This document shows, in pieces, positions 23,950 through 34,690 of a stretch of 64,000 nt of DNA. Both the position numbers and the translations under genes were made by a program. The DNA comes from Rhizophagus clarus (Eukaryota > Glomeromycota > Glomeromycetes > Glomerales > Glomeraceae). Below the pieces are notes generated by a model. It saw only the letters and a list, made by a program, of their open reading frames with translations. It was not told the DNA's origin and ran no database searches. Position 1 is the first letter of the stretch; each line of letters begins with the position of its first letter. The stretch covers positions 992,001-1,056,000 of the forward strand of contig BLAL01000006.1 in assembly GCA_015698045.1 (NCBI GenBank), in the 5' to 3' direction.

Positions 23950-24101
23950 CATTTACTGGAAATTTGACGATGAAGTCTAAAGCCGTTAACCATCAAAAAG
24001 ATTAACCTGTAAAAGAAAGTGTTAACGTTAATTAACAAAAAAAAAATTGACAATGCTGAAAAAGAAACTTACCAGAAGCTCCCAAGCCAAGAAAATAAGC
24101 A
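23950..24101 (-). other. Two exon-like cassettes with splice signals
   Basis: On the minus strand, 24101-24073 (29 nt) is preceded by a pyrimidine-rich ..TATAAG and followed by GTAAGTTTC. Next, 24006-23950 (57 nt) is preceded by CTTTTACAG and followed by GTAAGTTC. They lie just inside the right TIR, upstream in the sense of the minus-strand transposase. They could be 5' untranslated exons of a transcript starting near the right end, or chance; no RNA evidence is available. The layout resembles the larger array at 61.7-63.4 kb. Confidence 0.4.
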
Positions 24102-24250
24102 CTTATAAAAAAAAGAACGTTATTTAATGCTGATTTATAATAAAAAAAACAATTTAAAAAAATAAAACATACTGAAAGTAACAAAAGTAAAAAGCGGCAA
24201 AAAATTAAAAAAAAATCGCGTATAAAAAAACAAAATAAACAATTAATTTA

Positions 24251-24299
24251 GAATCATGTGATAGGAGTGGCAAAAAATCATGTACCACCTGGGATGGCA
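24251..24299 (-). repeat. Right terminal inverted repeat
   Basis: Read on the minus strand it starts TGCCATCCCAGGTGGTA, continues CCACTCCTATCACATGA, and matches the left repeat at 16014-16060 over nearly its full length. It sets the right boundary of the transposon. Confidence 0.8.
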
Positions 24300-24937
24300 C
24301 CAACAATTTTTCATATAAAAATTGTTTTTTTTATAATAAATTTTTTTTCCAGTAAAATAAGAATAACTGATATATTAATGACCTTATAATTATTTAACAA
24401 AAAAAGAATTTTTTAAATATATAGATATAAAATACTTTTATAAAAAATGTTTAGTAAGTTATTTTAATAATATTAAAATATTAAATTATTATTAATTTTA
24501 TTAGTTTTGCATTTATGTATTAAAGTCAATTCTATTTGTATAATATTTATCTATTATCTATATTATTTTATCTAACATTTCTATAAAAATAAAAGTAGAA
24601 AGTTTTTAAAGAAAATTATAACAATATTTCTTTCAGTTTTCTTTTATTTTAATTTCAAAAATCTGGTTATATTTTTTATCTGATAATATTATAAAAAAAA
24701 AAAAAAAAAAAATAATTTAAAAAACAATGAAAAATATTTTTTTTTAATTCCCTTATTTTAATTCCAAAAATCTGATCATACTTTTATTTAGCAATATTAT
24801 AAAAAGAAAATAAATAATTTAATTAATTGAAAAAATAATAAAAAATATTTTTTCCAATTTTTCTTTACCTAAATTTCAAAAAACTGGTTATGTTTTTCAT
24901 TAAAAACATTATAAAAAAAAAATAATAAATAATTTAA
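24300..24937. other. AT-rich DNA with roughly 110-bp degenerate tandem units
   Basis: From about 24620 the blocks 'TTAATTTCAAAAATCTGGTT', 'ATAATATTATAAAAAAA' and 'AATATTTTTT' recur about three times. No gene is seen. Confidence 0.45.
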
Positions 24938-25068
24938 CTAGGGCTCTTTAGTATAGTTAGTGAGCTTAGTTTAAATATATTGATAGTTAATCAATTGTGG
25001 TATTTTTATTGTTAAACCTTGGTCTGAGTCCTTGGCAAATTTTCATTGCTAAATTTTTATTATCACTT
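24938..25068 (+). repeat. Dispersed 130-bp repeat, copy B
   Basis: This matches the reverse complement of 10862-10994, including 'CCTTGGTCTGAGTCCTTGGC', 'AAATTTTCATTGCTAA' and 'AGTTAATCAATTGTG'. The two copies are in opposite orientation, 14 kb apart. Confidence 0.7.
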
Positions 25069-25739
25069 ACAACATGTATGGCATGGTGGTAAATCTAAAT
25101 AATATTATTGTCTAAATAAATGCTTAGCATGTAATACCTGAACAGATAAATCATGTTTACTTAGATCGATTATTTAAATGCTTTAAGATATGACTTTATA
25201 TGTAAATATTTAATCCCTATTTATTTTTAATTAGTTTAGATTTCCATATATTATATATATGTATATTTTAATTTCACATTTGTGCTCCAAAAAATAACCA
25301 AATTAATCTAAAAAATTTTGAATTTATCTATAAACATTTAAAGTGTAAAATATACAGTATGTAAAATTAATTTAATTAAACATTTATTGTATAAAAATAA
25401 ACATGATTTTGTCAGAAAATCTGTCTATATTATTTAACCACATATTTCACATATAATTTTTTTTATTTTGATCCAAAAAATAAACAATTAAATAATAAAA
25501 TTTTCATTATCATCATCTCATTCTTCCATTTTCTTCTAAGCTCTCCCATAATTCAAAAAGTCAGGAAGATGGAATTGTTAATCTTAAATGGTGAAGGTCC
25601 ACTCAAACATTGTCCACATTTTTGCATGGTTGTCGTAAAGTAGGTGAATTGACACCCTGGCTAACTGAGTCGAGTATTAATATAAACTCAGAATCGACTC
25701 GAATGTCACATGACTATAAGATCCTCAAATCAAACTCGC
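25069..25739. other. AT-rich intergenic DNA
   Basis: No gene or strong repeat is seen. The GC content rises slightly after 25540. Confidence 0.4.
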
Positions 25740-26215
25740 GAACTGATGTGTATTGACTCGACTTGAATTATAATTTAATAAAAGATGTTTAGCAACATTT
25801 ATAATTTGTCAAAAAACGTTGTGAAATGTTTTTTAACGTATAATTAATAAAGAAGTTTAACATATACAATTTAACAAAAAAAACGCTTTGTAGTGCTTTT
25901 TTGATAATTTGATAAAAAACGTTGCGAAAATGTTTTTTGATATGAGATTTAATAAAAAAAACATTGCGCGTTTTTTAACAACGTGATAAAAAGTATAAAT
26001 GTTGTGAAAACAGTTTTTTTTTGATATTAAAAGACGTTGCACATTTGTTGATATCAGATATATATAATTTAATTTCAAAAAATGTTTCGCTAGAGCTTCG
26101 AATCTAACCCGACTGGTTGACCCAAAATTCTTGGGTCAGGTCAGTGTTAATTGGGTATCTGATCTGACCCGTTAACCTGATAAAAAATGTTGAAAAAAAA
26201 CGCTGAAACTATTAG
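25740..26215. repeat. ACGTTGCGAAAATGTTTTTT repeat and GACCCG-rich block
   Basis: From 25780 to 26080 units containing 'AACGTTG.GAAAATGTTTTTT' and 'GATAT..ATTTAATAAA' recur. 26090-26190 is a GC-richer block with several GACCCG/GGGTCAGGTC motifs. Both types reappear beyond the Helitron at 34730-35340. Confidence 0.5.
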
Positions 26216-26939
26216 TCCTGGCATTTTTATATTTAAAGTTTGGCTAAATCAGTTTTTTATTACTAAAAATGATTAATAAAAATGATTAATAATCTTTTTT
26301 TTTTTTGTTATTAAAAACGATTAATAAATCATTTTTTTTTGTTATTAAAAATGATTAATAAATTGTTTTTTTTTGTTATTAAAAATGATTAAGAAAATTA
26401 TTTCTTTTTTGTTATTAAAAATGATTAAGAAAATTGTTTTTTTTTTGTTATTAAAAAATCGCTTTTTTTTGTTATTAAAAACAATTAAGAAAATCATTTT
26501 TTTTTTGTTATTAAAAATGATTAAGAAAATCATTTTTTTCTTTTATTATTAAAAACGATTAAAAAAATCATTTTTTGTTTTGTTATTAAAAATGATTAAG
26601 AAAATCATTTTTTGTTTTGTTATTAAAAACGATTAAGAAAATCATTTTTTTATTATTAAAAATGATAAAGAAAATCATTTTTTTCTTTTGTTATTAAAAA
26701 TGATAAAGAAAATCGTTTTATTTTTGTTATTAAAAAATCACTTTTTTTTGTTATAACTATTAATAAATCGTTTTTTCTTTTGTTATTAAAAACGATTAAG
26801 AAAATCGTTTTTTTTTGTTATTAAAAATGATTAAGAAAATCATTTTTTTATTATTAAAAATGATAAAGAAAATCGTTTTATTTTTGTTATTAAAAAATTG
26901 CTTTTTTTTGTTATTAAAACTATTAATAAATCATTTTTT
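26216..26939. repeat. About 33-bp satellite 'TTATTAAAAACGATTAAGAAAATC', left block
   Basis: About 20 degenerate units of TTATTAAAAATGATTAAGAAAATC plus a T run and G lie head to tail. The unit is itself nearly palindromic. An equivalent block of the same orientation and sequence lies at 33988-34690, so the two were probably one array before the Helitron inserted. Confidence 0.8.
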
Positions 26940-27104
26940 TCTTTAACAATAATTAAATTTTAGTTGGAAAAAACCGACTAGATCTAATGCAATTATAGTA
27001 ATATATTAGCCTTATTGAGCAATTTGTATAATACAAAATTGCAGATCATTGCCTTCTAATATACAGAAAAGGAAGGATTTTCACAAACCATTTTTATAAT
27101 AATT

Positions 27105-27412
27105 ATCAATTATTAAATTAACAATTAATAATTATCAATTATTAAATTATTAAATTAACAATTAATAATTATCAATTATTAAATTAACAATTAATAATTA
27201 TCAATTATTAAATTAACAATTAATAATTATCAATTATTAAATTAACAATTAATAATTATCAATTATTAAATTAACAATTAATAATTATCAATTATTAAAT
27301 TAACAATTAATAATTATCAATTATTAAATTAACAATTAATAATTATCAATTATTAAATTAACAATTAATAATTATCAATTATTAAATTAACAATTAATAA
27401 TTATCAAATTAC
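27105..27412. repeat. 29-bp minisatellite inside the Helitron
   Basis: About ten near-identical head-to-tail copies of the 29-bp unit AATTATTAAATTAACAATTA + ATAATTATC are present. Uniformity suggests recent expansion. There are no unique spacers between units. Confidence 0.85.
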
Positions 27413-28336
27413 CTATTAACTAATATCTGTTATCTGTTATTTAATATCTAATATCTATTTAATTGTTCCCCTCAGTTTTTTATCGGGACAGAGGTTCTTT
27501 AAATATGTTTTTTAAATTGAGGGAGAAAAAAAAGGGATTTTTTTTATGGCAAAAAAAAAAAAAATTTTGGTAATTTCCATGATCAACATTATACATTTTA
27601 TACGGATTAAAAAAAAATTTGTCAGCTAATCAGATGATCAGCACTACGCAATAAATTTTTTTTTGTTTTCAATCAGATGATCAGCATTGCGCCTATTTTT
27701 TTGAATTCTAATCTAAAAAAGTATTAGTTAATTTGATGAAAAATCGGTAAAATCTGGCAGTTATTAAACATTGGTAAAAAAAAATTACGTGATTCAGTGT
27801 TTTTCTATATTTGGTCTTTGAAAAAAAAAATTTGTCAAATTAATTGCTGACTAATGTTTTAATTACTTTTAATTAAAAAACTAATCTAAAAAAGTGTTGG
27901 ATAAATTAATATAGTGAAAAAAAACTAAACGGCTAATTCTTTTTCCTAGATGATTAAAAAAAATGTTGATTAGCTTATCGAATGATCAGCATTGCATAAA
28001 ATACACTGAATTATAGTTAATTATCTTACTTGAGAGAAACAATATTTATTTTTTTTTGTAATAATAAAAAAAATTTTTCTAGCTAAAATATAAATTGCTA
28101 GCACTTTAAAATTCTTTTTTCAATGAAAACAATATTAAAATAAAATAATTATTGCTAATTAAGATTAGTAATCAAAAAGAATAATATAATTTATTTATTT
28201 AATTGTTCTAATTGTAAAAAATTTTTTTTTTTAAAAAATGGTTTTTTATTGTCATTGTTGTTTATTAGATAACAATAGTATATAAATAAGCTATGGTCTG
28301 TGCAAAATTTATCTTTATAAAAAAAAAAAACTTAAA
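27413..28336. other. Helitron internal non-coding region
   Basis: This AT-rich stretch has repeated 'AATCAGATGATCAGCATTGC' motifs at about 27625, 27670 and 27970. It lies upstream of the first Helitron gene and presumably holds its promoter. A plausible leader with an A run precedes the ATG at 28337. Confidence 0.45.
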
Positions 28337-29516
28337 ATGCCCTCTGTTTTTTCAACTATAGGATATATTGTGGAAGCAGAAACAACTACCCTTAATTCTT
28401 CTGACAATTCAACATTTACAAAAGGGATAATTGCCTGTAATAGACCTGAAAAAAATGATCCTATATTCGTTAATTTTATTTCATTTAATCTACCAATAAA
28501 TAACAATTGTGTATACTTGATAAATGGAAAGTTTGTAAACAACGTGACAGATCAAAGAAAATCAAATAAAAACACCCAGGAACTTCAGGTAAATATTTTT
28601 ATTTATTTATTATAAAAGATCAATTTATTTATTTATTTATTTATTATATTTTAATTTATTAAAAATACTACTTTAATTTTTAGTTTAATGTAATGATGGC
28701 ATATCAGATCAAACTTATTGCTAATAACACACCAGAACAAGAAATTTTTATGTCATTTCAATGTACAGTATTATCTGTTCCAATTGTTGAGGGTAATAAT
28801 ATACAATTTAAAACACAAGTGATAGAATTTAATGGAAAAAATCGAACAGAAATTCCCATTACATGTATTTGTCCTATATATAATTTGAGATTATTAAATA
28901 AGGTGAATAAACTGCAAAAAGGCAACAAATTGGATACAATAGGGAATTTAATAAAAAATGAAGATGAGATCATAGTGACAGTTACATATATTGTCTATGT
29001 TAATAACATGAATAGTCTCTCTTCATTTGATAAAAAAGATACTATGACCAAACTTCACTGGCTAGATCCATCAAAAGTGACAAGTGAGGATCCACCACAA
29101 GATGTGAACAGTGATTTTTTTAACTCTATTAACAATTATAAATATGGAAAAGTGGATCAAGCGGATAAAGTTAAAGGTATTATTAAGCTATCTGATGATG
29201 ATGATAATAATAGCAAAGGTATAAAAAATTTTTTATGTTTACTAATATATAACACATTTACTGTTTTTTTTTCATTATTTTAAAATTTATTATTTTTATA
29301 ATAATTTTATTTAAATTAATTTTTTTTTATGTTTATTTATTCAAAAAATTTAACTCCCTCTTAGAAGAATTATCAACCAAAAAAACAAATAAAAGAAAAT
29401 ATAACAGAAAATCCAATAATAACCTCACTGATGCAGATAAACCATCAAGGAGAACTCATAAAAAGTTATCTGATTTAGCTACAGAATTTCTTGAGGGTGG
29501 AAGTGACATAGACTAA
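28337..29516 (+). CDS. Helitron-linked ORF, possible OB-fold ssDNA-binding protein
   Basis: Three exons splice in phase (28337-28588, 28684-29218, 29365-29516; 313 residues) and the frame is intact. The sequence is not firmly recognised. The N-terminal half has alternating hydrophobic strands ('IGYIVEAETTTL', 'DPIFVNFISFNLPI', 'CVYLINGKFV') consistent with an OB-fold beta barrel. A run of Asp ('LSDDDDNNSK') follows, and the C-terminus is basic ('STKKTNKRKYNRKSNNN'). Helitrons of other organisms often carry RPA-like proteins beside the Rep-helicase, so an RPA-like ssDNA-binding role is a reasonable but unproven guess. It is the only intact gene in the element, while the Rep-helicase next to it is broken. 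Confidence 0.6.
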
Positions 29517-29779
29517 GTTATAAAAAGATAAGTTTTAAGCTATTGTCTAAATCGATTGTTTATGTAATAATAGGAATTAAATTTTGATTATTAATAAAAT
29601 TTAAAGTCACAATGAATGATTTCAGTTGATTGTACTTTATTAATAATACAATATTATTAATATATATTATTTAACAATAATTAAATGTACCAACAAAGCT
29701 TTCATATTTACTATTGTTTTAAAAAATTATATATTTGGCACCCTTTTTATAAAAAGTGAAAATTTTATTTTCTAAAAAA

Positions 29780-32700
29780 ATGGATGATTCAAATGTTGAT
29801 ATTTACTCATTAGATGCTTATAATCTTGAAAATGATGAGTTTATACTTGACTTTGATAGTTCATACAATTCACAAATCTCTTACAATAATGCAATGCACC
29901 AAATAATTCAGCAGCAATCATCCCCCAATATTTTAATACCATGGAGACCATTCAAAAGACTTAATGATTTGCATAAAAAATTTCAACAAACCATATTAAA
30001 TCAATTTCCTTGCCTTCCATGTTCAAATTGTGGGTATTTATTATATCCAGATAAAGCAAAATGGATACAATATAGTGAGGAATTATCATATCAATTTGAA
30101 ATAGCATTTCCAAGATCAAAACTTCCATTGCACCCATATCCTCCTGCTCGTATTGCAGTCTGTTCTATATGTAAAAGCAATCCTAATCAAATTTTTCCTT
30201 CTTATCTAATTCCTATTCCACCTGAAATTCAAGCAATCCCATTAAGTAAACATAAATACTTATCACCTATATATCTCCATTCCTCAATGGGTAGAACACC
30301 AGGAGTAAATCCATTTAATCAATATCGTAGTATTGTTGGTACTATGAATTATTCTAAAAATATTAGATCTTTTACTTTATATTCTGGAATGTTAGGTGCA
30401 TTTTTTGAATCATCTGATATTATAAATAATAATAATCATTAGTTTCATCCTACTCTCATTCAAAGATCAAATTGGCTAAAAGATAACAATCCCTACTTAA
30501 AATCATTTAATATACACCTTGAAAATCAGGAACAGAATATTAATTTGCCATTTCCAATTGCAACACATTTTGAGAAAGAAAATATTCCTATAATTAGATC
30601 AGGTGAAATTGTAGTTTCAAGTAATGATTTTGATGTAGAAATCCATGATGAGGATGCACATTTCAGCCAACTTATGGCAGGGTTTGCTAGAACAGATAAT
30701 AATTTGTCTCTTCCTATATCACTAAATGATCCTAATTTAGAGGCATTATTATTTCCTGATTTATATCCTGATTGTAAAGAAACATATCAAGACTTAGTTA
30801 ATCAAGGATTGATTTCAAATGTAAAAGTTGAAACCTATGGAAAATATATTAAAGAACGAATTGGAGGGAAGATCCAAGGTTTAGATTGCATCATATATGG
30901 CCAGCATGGTCTTATCTGCAATTGGAAAAGTATCGTAATCATTAAAATAATCAGAGAATTTTTCGTCAGAATCAAATATCACAATTACATGGTCCTCCCC
31001 ATGCTAGTGATTTAATTCAAAAGAGTCTTTATAATAATAAACTAATAGTTAATGAACAAATCACTACAACTTTACCAACTTTTATTAGAACAGGTGACTC
31101 CTATTTTCACGAAAAAGAACGTCATATTAATGCAATGATAAATAATTATGGTTTACCTCAACTTTTTATAACATTAACAATGAGTGAAAACAAGTGGAAA
31201 CATTTAAAAAATATTTTATTAAGAACTGATAATCATGATATATTACCAACAAATCGACCATTTCATTGTACTCATCACTTTATTCATCGTTTAAGAAGTA
31301 TGAAGAATAACCTCTGGAAGGATCCAGAATTAACAAATTGGGGAAAAATATTACACTTTTTTGAACGTATTGAATTTCAAAATCGTGGTGCTGCTCATAT
31401 TCATGGATGCTTATGGACGATAAAATCTATTAATAACATGATAAAAGATAATGTGATAAGAGCAGATTTACCAGATTCAGAAAAAAAACCAGAATTGTAT
31501 AAACTTGTAAAGACTCACCAAATTCATACTTGTGATTTAAGATGTGGTGAACCTGCTGCTCCAGGTGAAGTTTGCAAAAAAGGATTTTCACGACCATACT
31601 CAGAATATACATATGAAGATCCTAATAGTTCAAGGTTTATTTATAAATGTACAAAAGAACAAGATAGATGAATAGTACCATATCATGCACCAACACTATT
31701 CATTTGGAATGCACATATGAATTTACAATATGTGACAACAAGAGGCTTTGCAAGATATATGACTAAATATATTGCAAAAAGGGAGCCAACCCACATATTT
31801 AATATTCAGGAAGATGATAAATATAGACAACATATTCAAGGTCGCAGACTTGGAACAATGGAATTAATGTTCTTGATTCTTGGTGAAACTATTTGTAATT
31901 CTTCTGTTAAAGTTCAGTACCTTGTAACAGATCCTCCTAGCACTAGGCAAAAATCAGTACTTCCAATTTCATTATTAAAGGTATCAAATGAGACACCATT
32001 CTATCCAGATTCCATAGAAAAATACTTCAATAGACCAAAAAATGAGGAGTTTGATTTATTATTATATCAAGAGTATTTTGAGTCGTACAATATTTCTCCT
32101 TCAAAATTAACAACATCAAGAGAAGTATATCGTGATAAACTTGAAAATTATGTTATAAAAAAAAAGAACTAAAATTATAACAAGAATACGACATTTAAGA
32201 TTAATAGATGGTGAATTTATATTTCTATCAACAACTATTGCTAAGGCTTAAACCAAGAAGTGAGGAAGAGTTAAAAGGATGCTTTTTAACTTATAGAGAA
32301 CATTTTCTAAACAAATTTCCTGAAGTGTATCATAATGAATGCATACTATATAAAAAGAAACATCAGGAAGAGATTAATAACTTTAATGATCAATTTATTG
32401 AACTTACGCATTTTTAGAAAATCTAATGGGGCTAACAAATACACAGTTTAAAGAAATAATAGGTAACCAATTAACAAAAATGAAAATTATACCTCCAATA
32501 ATTCCATTAAATACAATGTTAAGCCTTCCAAAGGATCAATATCAATGTGTCGATAGAATAGTTAGAACTTTAGGCCCAAATGATGGCAAATATTATCCAT
32601 ACTTCTTGATAACAGGATCTGCTGGAACAGGGAAATCTTTTGTTACTCATATTTTATTGAAGGAATTTGAAAAGAGAGGACTTTCATATTTAGTACTTGC

Positions 32701-33838
32701 GCCAACTGGTGTTGCTGCACAAAATATTGGTGGCTTTACCATACATTCAGCCTTAAAAATACATGCTACAAAAGGTGGTTTTCAGACATTAGCATTTAAT
32801 GATAAAATATTAAAAGAGAATCTTAAAAAACTAAAAATTCTTATAATAGATGAAATCTCAATGGTTTCATCTGAATTATTTGATTATCTTTCGAATATGT
32901 TTTCAAAGTTGCACTCAAATTCATTACCATTTGGAGGTATAAGTGTTATAGTTCTTGGTGACTTATTTCAATTGCCACCAGTAAGTGGAAATTATGTATT
33001 CCAATCACCTGTATGGAAGTTATTTTACCCACTTTTTTTAAGAGAAGCAAAAAGACAAGCAGAAGATCCTCAGTATTATTCATTATTAGAAGAAGCAAGA
33101 TTTGGAAATATTACAGAATCAACATATAATATACTATATCAAAAGTTTCAGGATAGTTCAAATAATTTATCTTTAGAAAATGTATTAAATACAACTCACA
33201 TTGTCGGTTATAGGGAAACAGCAGAACAGATTAATACTCAAATTTGCAATACTTTACCGGTTGAAAATAACAAGTTTTTAATCTCATATTCAAAAGACCT
33301 TATTAATGGGAAAGAGCAAGATCATGAAAGCTCAGAATATTTAATGAAATATAAGACAAACTTGCCTTCTGTTGTGAGATTACAGATAGGTTGTCGAGTA
33401 ATGTTTCTTAATAATAAATATATTAAGAAACAAATTTGTAATGGGACAATTGGTATTGTTACAGATATAAATAAGGAGAAAGAGACTGTTAGGGTAGCAT
33501 TTTGTGTAAATAGAGGAATTGCTAGTATTGAAGTGGGGCTAGAACCAGCATACTTTAATATTAATGGAATGCCAGCATGTAGAATCCAGTTTCCATTGCA
33601 AAATGCTTTTGCTTTAACAGTACATAAAACACAATCAATTACATTACCACAAACTTCACTTTATTTAGATAACCAAATGTTTGCAAAAGGTCAAGCTTAT
33701 GTCGCCCTAAGCAGGTGTAAATCTTGGAATGATGTAAAGATATTATCTCTTCAACCAGATGTATTTTCAGTGGATCAAAAGGTTAAAATTGAATATGCGA
33801 GGCTAGAGGAAATATCAAGTAATAGGCTACCTGTTTAA
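29780..33838 (+). pseudogene. Helitron Rep-helicase (HUH nickase plus PIF1-type helicase), broken
   Basis: It would nick and unwind DNA for rolling-circle transposition. Start ATG is at 29780. The HUH motif is in 'EFQNRGAAHIHGCLW' (about 31395-31403) and the two-Tyr motif in 'RYMTKYIAK' (about 31753-31770). The helicase part has Walker A 'GSAGTGKS' and Walker B 'LIIDEISMV', with the PIF1-like end 'AYVALSRCKSW'. The last 470-residue frame (32426-33838) is intact. Damage: TAG near 30440, a frameshift near 30860, TAA about 30935 where Gln is expected ('RNH-stop-NNQ'), TGA at 31669 where Trp is expected ('DR-stop-IVPY'), and frameshifts near 32208 and 32415. The stops fit transitions. This copy cannot make an active protein. 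Confidence 0.85.
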
Positions 33839-33946
33839 GGTGTTGGAATAAAATACTATTTAAATTCCATCTACAATTTGCTTGTACTTGCATAAGTTTT
33901 TTAATAATAATTCCACCATCAGCTGTTAATGTTCAATGTAGAACAA

Positions 33947-33987
33947 GTTGGGGGACGAAGTCCTCCAACATGTATAGCGAACCCTAG
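33947..33987 (+). other. Helitron 3' terminal hairpin and CTAG end
   Basis: A 10-bp stem (one G-T wobble) with a GAA loop is followed by ATGTATAGCGAACC and CTAG, then the host T. This is the termination signal for rolling-circle transposition in known Helitrons. Confidence 0.85.
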
Positions 33988-34690
33988 TTTGTTATTAAAA
34001 ACGATTAAGAAAATCGTTTTTTTTTGTTATTAAAAATGATTAAGAAAATTGTTTTTTTTTGTTATTAAAAACGATTAAGAAAATCATTTTTTTTTGTTAT
34101 TAAAAACGGTTATTAAAAACGATTAACAAATCATTTTTTTTTTGTTATTAAAAAATCGCTTTTTTTTGTTATTAAAACTATTAATAAATTGTTTTTTTCT
34201 TTTGTTATTAAAAACGATTAAGAAAATCATTTTTTTTTGTTATTAAAAATGATTAAGAAAATCGTTTTTTTTTTGTTATTAAAAACGGTTATTAAAAACG
34301 ATTAACAAATCATTTTTTTCTTTTGTTATTAAAAACTAATAACGAGAATCATTTTTTTTTTGTTATTAAAAAATCGCTTTTTTTTGTTATTAAAACTATT
34401 AATAAATCGGTTTTTTCTTTTGTTATTAAAAACGATTAAGAAATTGTTTCTTTTTTTTATTAAAAGCGATTAAGAAAATCCTTTTTTTTTTGTTATTAAA
34501 AACGATTAAGAAATCATTTCTTTTTGTTATTAAAAACGATTAACAAATCATTTTTTCTTTTGTTATTAAAAACGATAAAGATAATCATTTTTTTTTGTTG
34601 CTTTTTTTTTGTTATTAAAACTATTAATAAATCGTTTTTTTCTTTTGTTATTAAAAACGATTAAGAAAATCATTTTTTTTTATTATTTAA
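33988..34690. repeat. About 33-bp satellite, right block
   Basis: It has the same unit and orientation as 26216-26939, with about 20 degenerate copies. It begins mid-unit exactly after the Helitron CTAG. Confidence 0.8.

Larger units (their letters stand above)
16014..24299. mobile_element. Plavaka-type DNA transposon with terminal inverted repeats
   Basis: The element is delimited by inverted repeats at 16014-16060 and 24251-24299. It holds a minus-strand DDE transposase (17677-20622) and a divergent plus-strand accessory gene (21508-23321). Subterminal tandem arrays lie at both sides (17200-17590 and 23570-23770). The transposase, TIRs and gene layout fit a fungal CACTA/Plavaka-class (CMC) element. 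A clear target duplication was not found: 'AGA' precedes and 'CCA' follows the ends. Several in-frame stops show that the copy is inactive. The purine-rich block at 16330-17150 lies inside the left end. Confidence 0.75.
26940..33987 (+). mobile_element. Helitron inserted in a satellite array
   Basis: The right end has a hairpin at 33947-33969 (GTTGGGGGAC / GTCCTCCAAC with one wobble), then 14 bases, then CTAG at 33984-33987 followed by T, a classic Helitron 3' terminus. The left end is placed at TC (26940-26941, 'TCTTTAAC') because joining the flanks there restores an uninterrupted satellite unit. It carries a spliced unknown ORF (28337-29516) and a Rep-helicase gene (29780-33838). The inferred insertion point is inside a T run, so A|T versus T|T targeting cannot be told. 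Confidence 0.8.

Noticed and set aside
27105..27412. Regular 29-bp repeats suggestive of CRISPR
   Set aside because: The repeats are contiguous without unique spacers, lie inside a eukaryotic Helitron and have no cas genes nearby.
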